Shown: piece by piece, positions 55,611-64,000 of the stretch
Position numbering within the stretch: position 1 is the first letter of the stretch
How the letters are laid out: each line of letters starts with the position of its first letter
NCBI GenBank assembly: GCA_963575745.1
Contig: CAUYUJ010014002.1
Coordinates: forward strand, 566,820 to 630,819
Source: Prorocentrum cordatum
Taxonomy: Eukaryota; Sar; Dinophyceae; Prorocentrales; Prorocentraceae
Length of the DNA stretch: 64,000 nt
Reading direction: 5' to 3'
Translations under genes and position numbers: made by a program
Notes under the pieces: model-generated
Told to the model about the DNA's origin: nothing
Seen by the model: only the letters and a program-made list of their open reading frames with translations
Databases searched by the model: none

Positions 55611-55756
55611 ACGGCACTGCCAAGGGAAGCGTCGCGCGGTGCACGAACGCCCACCTAGGGTGCCAAGCTGCTAGCAGCCTGGCTGGCCTGCGAAAAGGCT
55701 GGGACCCCACCTAGAGGATCACGGGTACCAGCCACACAGACATAAGAAGCGGGAGA

Positions 55757-56122
55757 CTATGCCCCGTCACTTGGGTGAGGATGTGGGCTCCCATGGAGCC
55801 TGACCCAGTGGGTTTCAGGGTCCGAAGCGAGAAGTGGACGAGGCGCGGGGACTCTACGAGAGCCTGCTGCCCCCTCGTCCGCGGGATGAACACCCTGCAT
55901 GAATAAACGTCGGTTACGCACCGCCCGCTCGGACAGACGGTGGGTACCCCCTGACGGGCAATCAACAAGAAGGTGACCAGCCGTGCCCGTAGTGAAAGCG
56001 CCACAGGAGACGCACAAACAAACGTGGCCCGAGGAGACCCAACGGCGATGGCCGCGGGCGGCCGTGGCAGGAACAGGGCCCGTTCCAGGCATGGGCTCGG
56101 CTGGTACCGTAGTGTCGGCCAA
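55757..56122 (-). pseudogene. LINE C-terminal zinc-finger tail
   Basis: The minus frame reads VCLCVSCGAFTTGTAGHLLV then DCPSGGTHRLSERAVRNRRL. A CxxC...H...C finger at a LINE C-terminus is expected, and this lies directly downstream of the RNase H frame, but one base out of phase with it. It is probably the same element after a frameshift. Confidence 0.5.
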
Positions 56123-56186
56123 CGAGGGCCGACTTGGGCGCTTGGATCAGATTAGATTAGACTCTGCGCTGCGCGCTCAATCCAAT

Positions 56187-57760
56187 CTATCTCAGGACAT
56201 TGACCTGCTTGGCCAACTTCGTGTGGCCTGGGGCTCGTCCTTTCTCGAGCACCCTGAGATACTGCAGGCCTGTACGTGTGGGAGCCTGGCATTCCGAAAC
56301 GAGCTTGCCCGTGGAGCGGTAGTGGTCGGTTCCGAGCCCTCCACACCTCGAGCAAGCGAAAATACGCTCCTTCACCGTCCCCGCCCCCACCTCCCACCAA
56401 CGCATAGTATGAGAGGGATGCGCAGAGAGGCCTCTCCGACTCGGCCCCACCTCCCGTGGGGCACTCGACACAGGGCCAACAATGAGAGAGGGGTTGCACG
56501 GGGAGCGGAGCCACTTAATTACAGCACCCTTTCCCCTTGAGGGAGTCCCCGAGGAATATTTACGACAACGCCACTGCCGACGCAGGCGACCCTTGACCCT
56601 GGAGCACTCCAAGAGGTGGGCCGTGCAGGGAAACTCCGAGGCCAAATCCAGCTTCTTCCTGATCGGTCCCTGGGCGGCAGCTCTGGAAACCTCTCCCTCT
56701 GGGCGGTACGAAGGCATCGAAACTAAAATGCCAGATAAACGGGCGCGGATGGCCTTGGCCTCCGTCTCGAGCTCCAGGAGGGAATCTGCTGCCGCGCTCG
56801 GGACCTGCGCGGCTGGAGAGAACCTGTCAGCTAGCTTGTCAGCTAGCTCGTTGAATTTGAACAAAGCCTTCAAAGCATCTGACGCTCGTTCGAACTCGGA
56901 AGCGGTCGCGTGGCTAGCGACCTTGACCACGAGGACGTCTCGGGCCCCCCGGAGCTCTCGGACGAGGTGCCAGAGGTCCCGATTCGTCTTAGGCCTCCAA
57001 TGGGCCTTCGGGCGCAGACAGAACGCACCTCGCTGGACGTAGGCGCTGCCAGTGACATAGGTCAGGTCCTTGCCTGGGGTAGCCAAAAGGGCCTCCTTGA
57101 GGGCAAGCAACTCACCTCGGTTGATTCCCTGGCGCGGGCCAGGGAGGGCCCCTCCAAAAGCTCCAGAAGCACATAAAGGCAGAGGCACCTCCCTGGGATC
57201 AGCCCCGAAGGCAACAGAGACAACTGCCCAGGTGATACGACGCAGCTTAGCGTGACTAGAGTGCTGTCCCCCAGACGCGTCCCCGCTCAGCCAAACCCTC
57301 CCGTCCACGAGAAGGGCTCCCAGCAGGTTGTGCGGGTTCGCACGTGGCACTGGGAGGCTTGGCGGGTCGATCCGCGGGTCTAGCTGGATGTGCAAATTGT
57401 CTGGCGGCTTTGGGATAGCCGTCCATTCTCTGGGGAGGAGGCCTCGGAGCCAATAGCAAGGATGCGCTTGAGCTCCTTGAACTGCTTGGTCTTTTAAATG
57501 CTGCGTGTCGGCGCAGCGGGGAAAGTCATTATTGGCAATACAGGTCCAGCAGCGGTGAAGGTCGGTCTCGGGTTCAACCTCGCAACGCGGACACAAGATA
57601 GAGTCGACCTTCACCCCCGCCTGGGAGAGCCGAGCTTTGGGCCAGAAACCTGCCGTCATGACCGAGCTGAGGGAACCTCGAAACTTGTTGGATCCCTTCT
57701 TGGCTAAAGCACGCATCATTTTTAAAATATCCGTGGTTTCGGCTCCCTGGGCGCTTGGAT
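56187..57760 (-). pseudogene. LINE ORF2 C-terminal half with RNase H domain
   Basis: The open minus frame (ATG at 57719, open upstream to the GAG tract) starts with a zinc finger CPRCEVEPETDLHRCWTC. It continues through an RNase H domain: GDASGGQHSS (first acidic residue), GINRGELLALKEALLATPG (second), TYVTGSAYVQRG, KVASHAT and FNELADKLAD. The third catalytic aspartate of the usual TDS motif is G here. A C-terminal CSRCGGLGTDHYRSTG...SEC finger precedes the stop at 56187. The RT domain is absent; the frame ends upstream at the triplet tract of 57762-57822. 5'-truncated, and lacking a key residue, so probably dead despite its 510 uninterrupted codons. Confidence 0.8.
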
Positions 57761-57761
57761 C

Positions 57762-58190
57762 AGGAGGAGGAGGAGGAGGAGGAGGAGGAGGAGGAGGAGG
57801 AGGAGGAGGAGGAGGAGGAGAGTGTCACCGCCCCGGGCGCTGAGGACCTCCAGAGGTGGGGCAGGCTGCTCTCATTCGCGACCTTGCCGGGCCTCCTCGA
57901 CCTCGCGCGAGGCAGAAGTGGGGGGGAGGGCCCTGTGGGAAGCACGTCGCAGCCGCCCACGACGCCCGTCGCTGCAGTTGTCGCGGACGCCGCGGTCAAC
58001 GGCGTCGAGGGAAGGGATCGGAGGGGAGCGACTTGGGGTTTGGAGAAAGATGCTTGTCCCCCTCCTTACGGAGACCTGCATCCTGCTCCTCTGGGTTGTG
58101 TCCCTCGCCCTCCTCCGTCTCATTATTTATCCTCCTCCTCCTCCTCCTCCTCCTCCTCCTCCTCCTCCTCCTCCTCCTCCTCCTCCCCCG
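57762..58190. repeat. Opposed (GAG)n and (CTC)n tracts with GC-rich spacer
   Basis: (GAG)n at 57762-57822 and (CTC)n at 58130-58186. Between them is GC-rich DNA with no recognised gene. Confidence 0.85.
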
Positions 58191-58586
58191 TCCCTGCACA
58201 TGCTCAATGCGAATACTACCCTCCTTCTGCTCTCCCCCGGGGACGTCCCGAGAGTCGCGCGTCCCCCTCCCTCGCCCTGCCCGTGTTTCCACGGGATTGG
58301 CAAGAGCTGTTCGGTTATTTACTGGGAAGGCCTCACGGCCGGTGCCGCCGACCCTGGAGGGGGACAACGCTGGCGGCGGCGACGATGACGACGACGCTGA
58401 CGCTCTGGAGCCCTCCGTGGGGATCTCTTGGAGGCCTGTTGGGCTCTGTTGGGGGGCCGCTTGGGGGACCTCTTGGAGAGCTCCGTGGCCACTTGGAGCC
58501 GCTTCGGGGCTAGTCTGAGGGCTCTTGGAGTCATGTGGAAAATACGCAGCACACCGCAACAGCAGATAAGAGTTAGGAGGGTGCCT

Positions 58587-58587
<1 letters not shown>
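58191..58587. other. GC-rich DNA with degenerate short repeats
   Basis: 58425-58520 has CTTGGGGGGCC/CTTGGAG motifs like those at 7010-7300. Nothing else is seen. Confidence 0.45.

Positions 58588-58632
<45 letters not shown>
58588..58632. repeat. 45-base poly-G homopolymer
   Basis: Uninterrupted G from 58588 to 58632, followed by CGGTTCGAGAGG. The length may be uncertain, because such runs are hard to sequence. Confidence 0.85.
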
Positions 58633-59869
58633 CGGTTCGAGAGGGTGGTGGTGATGGTCCATTTGTCCGCGGGGGTGGCGGGGTCGAGGTCTCGAGTTCC
58701 CCCTGTCCGCAAGGGGACCACCTCCCTGTCCCCTTGCCCACGGGGGACCGCCCGGGGGGGAGGCCACGACCTCCGGGACACCCCCCTGGAGCCATCCCCT
58801 GGGACCCATCCCCTGGGACCCCCCGCCGCTACCCCCCCGGACCCTCTCGCTCACCCGCCGGGACCCTCCCCGCTAACCCCCCTCCCGCCAGGGAAGGGAT
58901 CAAAGGGAAGGGGCTTCCTTTCGAATGAATTACGGCGTTGCTTGATTTTTCGCCTGATTGGATCGCTTGAGGAGGAGGGCCGCAGGAAAGGGTGGAGCGG
59001 CGACGGCGACGACGACGACTAATTACTCTAATTGAAAACCGTCTCACAAACACCGACTGGGGCGGCGTGTTCGGAGCAAGTGCAGAGGCAAGTCTTGCCA
59101 TGACTGTTTTCTCGAATTGCTTTCGCCACGTATCGATAGCAATTTCTTCAGGAAGCTGGAGGCGAGAGATGCCAAGGCTCGGGCGCGAGACTGGCGCTTT
59201 GGCACACGAACTTGCTGGCCACGGAGCATGCCAGGCCAACGCGGCCCAGCATCCTCAAGAAAGCGACGGTGCAGTCGCCGATGGATGGGCCACGTCCCGC
59301 CCCGCCCACCAAAAGGAGGCGCGGAGGCGACGCATGAGAACAGCCAGGGGTATGAGATCAATGGGGCTCCACACTGTTCAGTGGATTCTTTTGTATATGT
59401 TGAATGTATGTTTGCTTTGTCCAGGCCATTATGCACAGGGCCTTGTTGCACTCATCCATTGTAATCGAAAAATAGCTCCGAACGATTTCGATCCTTCCAG
59501 GCGGCGCCCCCACTGCAGCGAAGGCCTCTTGTTCGGATCGACGGCTTGCCCCCTGGCGCTCTCGAGTCCTTCATCGTTGTCTCCCCGTTCATTGTTCCCG
59601 TTGAAAGCACAATGTCAGCGAGGGACACGCCCCCAGCTGTCTTGCACCAGCGCGTCTTGGTGAAGAACACAAGGAAGCGGAGAAGGAGGGAAGGAGAGTC
59701 GGCGGCATACGACGACCGACGACGACGATTCCGATGGCGGCGGCGACGATGACGACAACGCGGTTTTTCCAGGCGCGGTCTGCCGCGTCGAGAAGGACGA
59801 CCCCAGGCGCCTCTGGTCCGCCGACGCCCTTCTGGAGGTCCAGCTGATCTTCCGGCGGGGGGGGGGAAT
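58633..59869. other. No recognised gene
   Basis: C/G-rich with CCCCTGGGACCC repeats at 58780-58870. A short minus reading (PEEIAIDTWRKQFEKTVMAR, about 59150-59090) is protein-like but isolated. 59700-59760 is CGACGACGA-rich. Confidence 0.4.
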
Positions 59870-60035
59870 CCGAGGAGGAGGAGAAGGGGGAGGAGGAGGA
59901 GGAGGAGGAGGAGGAGGAGGAAAAGGAGGAGGAGGAGGAGGAGGAGGAGGAGGAGGAGGAGGAGAGGGATGATGAGGAGGAGGAAAGAGAGGTAAAGGAG
60001 GAGGAGGAAGGAGGAAAAGGAGGAGGAGGATATCA
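59870..60035. repeat. (GAG)n tract
   Basis: GAG triplets with AAA/GGG interruptions over about 165 bases. Confidence 0.9.
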
Positions 60036-60075
60036 TTGAATATAGCCGTGCGACTGAGTGAGGGTGTTCTTTGTC

Positions 60076-60263
60076 TCGGGCCGGGCGAAAGGGGGGGAAA
60101 GGGGGGGTTACGAAATTTGCTGCCCGCAGCTGGTTTCGGCTTAACCGAGGGGCCCATTCCTCGATACATAGCCGCCTCCGGCGCCGGGAGGCGCCTGGAA
60201 AATTAGCTACGTGAGCTGATTCTCAAACCCCCCCTTTGCTATCCCCCCCTTTCGCCCGACCCG
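60076..60263. mobile_element. Inverted-repeat element MC (188 bp, 5-bp TSD)
   Basis: Flanked by TTGTC at 60071-60075 and 60264-60268. Left end TCGGGCCGGGCGAAAGGGGG, right end (reverse complement) TCGGGTCGGGCGAAAGGGGG; both arms go on through AAAGGGGGGGTT. The terminal TCGGG and 5-bp duplication resemble family MB, although the interior differs. An inner hairpin, GCCTCCGGCGCCGGGAGGC, lies near 60170. No coding. Confidence 0.88.
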
Positions 60264-60268
60264 ATTGT

Positions 60269-60990
60269 CCGTGTGGTATTATGTCGTTTCCCCCTCATGG
60301 TTTTTGAGCTCAAACATTGTTGTTCTTCCAGGGAGAAAAAAAGGCTCCCACCAGGATTATTTATTGTAGCGGACCACTAGGTTCGCCCAGCGTGTTGCAG
60401 TACGCGCATATGAATCCTCAAAACAATTGTTTCCCGGAGTTGGCCGCGGCGGCGGCCGCAACAGTCCCGCCGAATTTGGGTACCAGGACGGTCGAGGAGA
60501 ATGAGGCGTTCACGATGCATGTTATAAATGAGCTACAATTTCAGCGCTCTGCCGATATTGGCCATGAACCGTAACATGTACTGCGAGGAACAGTTCAGCA
60601 GTTCAAAACAGCACTACCAGACAAAACTCCAACGTCAAGCGGATGCTTCGGATCATGTTATCTAGATCGCCAAGGTTTCACAGCCCGGTGGAAACACGAG
60701 GGCCAGAGGAGCTGGACACAAATTTTCGGGCGGCCGGACCAAGTTCAATCAGGGAGTGCAGCGAGGAGTTGCTGAACGTGCCCGCCCAAGTGAAACACGG
60801 TTATCGGAAAGCCTTGCAATATTTGAACATCAAGTTCGAAACCATGGACGGGGCGCTACTTGATGACGAAGGGGACGATTCGATAACAAATAATGAGCGG
60901 GAGGTCGCTCCTGATCGAGTACACCAGAGAGTCAAACGTCGGGAGACAAACGGCGCTCCAGGAAAGTATTAGTTGGGCTAAACCGACTAC
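60269..60990 (+). other. Upstream part of the copia-like relic, or flank
   Basis: Frames at 60317-60574 (MNPQNNCFPELAAAAAATVP) and 60643-60972 (NVPAQVKHGYRKALQYLNIK) are balanced and protein-like but match no motif I know. They may be the N-terminal gag region or an older unrelated sequence. No LTR was recognised. Confidence 0.35.
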
Positions 60991-60999
60991 GCGGAGTTC

Positions 61000-61900
61000 G
61001 ACGAGGATATTTGGTACTTGTCGAATGACAAACCGGCAAGGACGGAGCCACGGGGAAAGTTCAAGGGTTTGCACGAGGGAGATGGCTTAGCTGCGCGACA
61101 GCTTGTAAATGGTGATTGGCCGTTACCAGGGTCACAATGTCGCACAACATTGACCTGGCCATGAGCCCATACAGACCCAAGAAGGTTAACGACATGGCGA
61201 CACAGCTGGAACAGTGGAGTGCGCTGGTAGATCCCCTTGAGAAGTGCGAGAGTGCAAACTCGTTACCAGTGCCATTCAGGACTACTGCATTGAGGATCAG
61301 CATAACCCACGCAGGCGATTCGTTCGACGATTTGCAGCAGGACTGCTTCAAAACGCCAGAACCGTTGAACACTGGCACCTACCAGCAACTCTTCATCAAA
61401 TGTGGGGGCTGGGCCAGAATGAAAAGAATTGACGCCGACGGGAAGAACAGCAACTCCGTGGACATTGGCTATGACAGTGATGAAAACACTGGGGGGGGGG
61501 GGGGTGGGGCACAAGCGTGAACGAGGTTACTTTGACGAAAGTGTGAGCTTGTGGATTTTTACTGATGGAGACATAAGTGGCAACGGCGACATGAACGAAG
61601 CGAGCAAAGAAAAAGGCAAGGGTAAAGGGCTCACGCGTTACAAGTGTGGAGGGCGTGGACAGACCGCCAAAGACTGCACCACGAAAGGAACCACCAAAGG
61701 AAGAGTAAGTGGAAAAAGGGATATGCAAAGACGCCAACGGTCACCAAGAAGCGGTGAAGAGGTACAAGAGAAAGTGCGCCGATCTGGGCGAGGGAGTGTT
61801 AGACGCACGCGGTGAAAAGCATCGCATCGCAGCGCGCTGCCTCGAGGGCGCCAACGAACTCACCCCAGGTCAGGGGGCGGGGGCAGGGGGCGCAGGAGAA
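61000..61900 (+). pseudogene. Ty1/copia-like gag relic
   Basis: Frame from about 61116: AMSPYRPKKVNDMATQLEQW, LEKCESANSLPVPFRTTALR, DSFDDLQQDCFKTPEPLNTG, typical of dinoflagellate copia gag (MxxxLExWxxxVxxYE, LPxxLRxTALRxL). A 14-base G run at 61491-61504 coincides with a frame change. After it a degenerate zinc knuckle, YKCGGRGQTAKDC, keeps the last two cysteines but has lost the first cysteine and has Q in place of H. A lysine-rich KEKGKGKG precedes it. Non-functional. Polarity and position agree with the protease and integrase relics downstream. Confidence 0.65.
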
Positions 61901-62159
61901 CCCGCGCAGATGTTAGCGTGACCCCTACTGTACCAGGGCGCCACTGGCGATGGCGGAGTCACCGGCAATGGCGCAGCGACAGAGCCGGTCAAAAGGGGCC
62001 CAGGAATTGAGGATGCAGCGCTTGGCGACGAAGAACAGGACCTGGGAGACCAGGCTTGAGAGTGGGAAAAAGCATGCTGCACTGCGCGGGCGCGGCACTA
62101 CCTGCGGACGCGGCGCCGAATTGGACAGCCGAATTTCGGGGTGCCCAGCAAAATGATTG

Positions 62160-62660
62160 TTGGGCGCAGAAGTTCGCCGTGTAACAGATGGCGGGGATGG
62201 GGGGCTCCAAAACGCAGAAATAAACGGAGCGCCTGTGAGGGGCACGGACAACGGGATGGATAAAGTCGTTGTTGCCGCGGGCGCGGGGGCCCACCGCGCG
62301 GTCGGGCTTCCGAGCGCGTTGTTGCCGCTGAGACCGCCAGCGCTTCAAGAGCGGCGGGCACTGCGGTTAAGCCATTTGGTCAACTATCAGGAACCGCGGG
62401 CAACGAGTTACTGTTTGGAAATAAAAACATGGGGTCCACAGTGCGCATGCTCATCCAGGTAGATGACGTCGCATAGGCATCCGGACCTGCGCGCGAAATG
62501 GTAGATGCAGAGAACCGCGCAGTCTTAGATGGAGACAGGGGCGGCGACCCCGCAGTTCTCTCGGGCGCAAGGCACCGGGGCATGAGGCGACGATCCACGG
62601 GAAGAACGGGAATTTCCAGTTCACCATCCAAGAAAGAGTTACGCGCCAAGAGGGGCTGAG
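62160..62660 (+). pseudogene. Copia-like protease region relic
   Basis: Fragments resembling the retropepsin region lie in more than one frame: LQNAEINGAPVRGTDNG near 62210, then VRMLIQVDDVA, an in-frame TAG at 62474, and ASGPAREMVDAENRAVLDGD to about 62540. The latter resembles FQVxDVxxPLAxxxxMVDAGNRVVLD of dinoflagellate copia proteases. The catalytic DSGA triad was not found. Assignment leans on position between gag and integrase. Confidence 0.5.
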
Positions 62661-62992
62661 GAAGGTGGAGGAGTTAGCGAGGAGAGATGCAAGGGCATTC
62701 CAGGCAGGGAGCTCTCTTGGCAGTTCTGTTCTAGCGAGTCTGGATGGCCCCGCGGGCCCCAGTCGAAGTCCGACGCAGGCGCCCCCACTGCGTGAGAGGG
62801 GGGGCCGAGAGCAGCGCGCGCGCGTGGAAGTTTGAACCGAGGAGCCAAGGAACACCAGCGATCTCGTAAGGCCACGCGTGCTCAAACGGCAGGGAAGGAG
62901 ATGGTGGGGAGGAGGTAGAGAGCATTCCCAGTGCAGTCGCGCGACGCTGGGGCGCCAAGTTATCTTGGGGCCGCGCTCCGCCCGCAGAAGAA

Positions 62993-63460
62993 ATGGGCCC
63001 GCGTTCAATCGAGGTCGGCAGGTTTATTAATTCGTTCGCCAGCCGCCAGAGAGCCATCCTTCGCGGCGGCAGTGAGTCGCCCATTTCGGCGTTCATGCAG
63101 GCCGTGAAGGCGTCGCGCGACCTTTACTTGGGAGTGGAGGTTCGCCCAGTCGGCGATTTCCCAGCGAGCGGCGAGGTAGATGGGGCCATGAGATCAGCGA
63201 AAAGGGACACGCCTGGACGTTCAACGGCGCTTTGGGCGACCAGTGCTGGGTGGAGTTCGGAAGAGATCACGCGCCCAGACTTGGGTTAGTCGCGTGCGAG
63301 CCTAGTCTCATCAACAAGTTCACGATTCGCGCCGATGCAAAGACGGCCCACGAAAGGCGCCGAGGGCGCATATTCAACCGAGCGTTTTCCGGGTTTGGGG
63401 AATGCGTCGCGCATCTGAAGACTTCCACTGCGAAGGGGGGCAGCGACCTGAAGGCCGGAT
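62993..63460 (+). pseudogene. Copia-like integrase core, frameshifted
   Basis: Frame 2 reads VGRFINSFASRQRAILRGGS then ESPISAFMQAVKASR and VRPVGDFPASGEVDGAMRSA, the pattern xSDxExSIxALKxAVK...SPVGDSxANGEIExAI. The catalytic aspartate of the RSD motif is G here; the final E in NGE is kept as SGE. Near 63225 the reading moves to frame 1: INKFTIRADAKTAHERRRGR, then FSGFGECVAHLK, the conserved YxxGxDGKTAYERxxGR and FGE blocks. Dead. Confidence 0.72.
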
Positions 63461-64000
63461 GGGGAGCGGAATCTTCCTGGGAGCGCACGAGGCCATCCAG
63501 GAGTCAATCATCCGTGGCAATAGAGGTGGTGCCATCATCTCCCATGAGCACGGGCGCGATGGATGCGAGGAGAAGAGATGGGACTTGGAAGGGGTTGCTA
63601 ACGTGAGTTGGTTTTCTTGGCAACTGGGCGGCGACGATGTCGCCTGCGGCGGCGCCCACTCAGGGTCTGGCCGCCGACGCAGGGCCGCGAGTGGCGCGAG
63701 GATTGCCGTGGAGAAACCGGGGCGCATGGCCGTGGGGCCTGCGCCGGGGCGCCATGGCAGTGAAGCTACTGCTGGGGGGGAATGCCATTCACATGCCGCG
63801 CATCCATCAATGCCAAGGAATAGATTGACTTGCTCGAAGGACAAGGTGGTCTGGACATCCTGGGGGGTCAGCGCAGGTAGGCAATCTAGCACTGGAGAGG
63901 AGACGTTGCCGGGGCGCGACTGGGCATTCAACGACGGGTTAGTGACTGGGCGAAACCGCAAACCCGCATCAAAATGCACGCGCCGAAGGACATATGGGGC
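63459..64000 (+). pseudogene. Copia-like integrase C-terminal region, cut by window end
   Basis: A third frame takes over at 63459 (GSGIFLGAHEAIQESIIRGN, EEKRWDLEGVANV) and has no stop to the window end, about 180 codons. GIFLGxxxxxxExIIG is the block expected after KWxxG in these elements. The RT and RNase H parts, if present, lie outside the window. Confidence 0.6.

Overview
The window looks like nuclear DNA of a dinoflagellate. The strongest single clue is at 10425-10447, where a near-exact copy of the dinoflagellate spliced leader sits just upstream of a GC-rich, intron-free, frameshifted reading frame; this is the signature of a retroposed, trans-spliced mRNA. High GC, very low density of recognisable genes, abundant (CTC)n/(GAG)n tracts, a GC-AG type intron and decayed LINE and Ty1/copia-like elements all agree. 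A large-genome lineage such as Prorocentrum is possible, but the genus is a guess. No rRNA, tRNA, CRISPR or prokaryote-style operon was seen.

Layout. 1-3.6 kb: a ~101-bp tandem array and a ~0.5-kb block, the pair present twice. 3.6-4.9 kb: a dead LINE reverse transcriptase. 4.9-9.2 kb: no recognised gene. 10.4-11.6 kb: the spliced-leader retrogene. 12.6-16.5 kb: two inverted copies of a dispersed element (R1) around an AT-rich element and GAG tracts. 16.5-22 kb: GC-rich, possibly exonic DNA carrying three short inverted-repeat transposons with target duplications. 22.7-28.9 kb: a stretch poor in simple repeats, with long open frames I cannot identify. 29-31 kb: second copies of the R2 and R1 elements and a LINE fragment. 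31.5-33.3 kb: a decayed minus-strand gene of repeated ~100-residue units, interrupted by a transposon, a GAG tract and a 131-bp putative intron. 34-37 kb: long CTC tracts. 37.4-47.6 kb: a satellite-rich domain with two inverted ~80-bp arrays, a 16-bp satellite, a 24-bp repeat and three copies of a composite element (R3). 49.5-50.2 kb: one long unidentified open frame. 53.6-57.8 kb: an RT fragment and a LINE RNase H region on the minus strand. 60.1-60.3 kb: another inverted-repeat transposon. 61-64 kb: a Ty1/copia-like relic in gag-protease-integrase order, cut by the window edge.

Nothing here forms a convincing intact multi-exon gene. The coding matter is mostly retroelement-derived and broken. 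The informative content is the mobile-element architecture: at least four families of short non-autonomous elements whose ends and target duplications can be read directly, and a repeat family (R1) whose copies start at GAG tracts. Identifications come from reading motifs by eye; no database search was possible.
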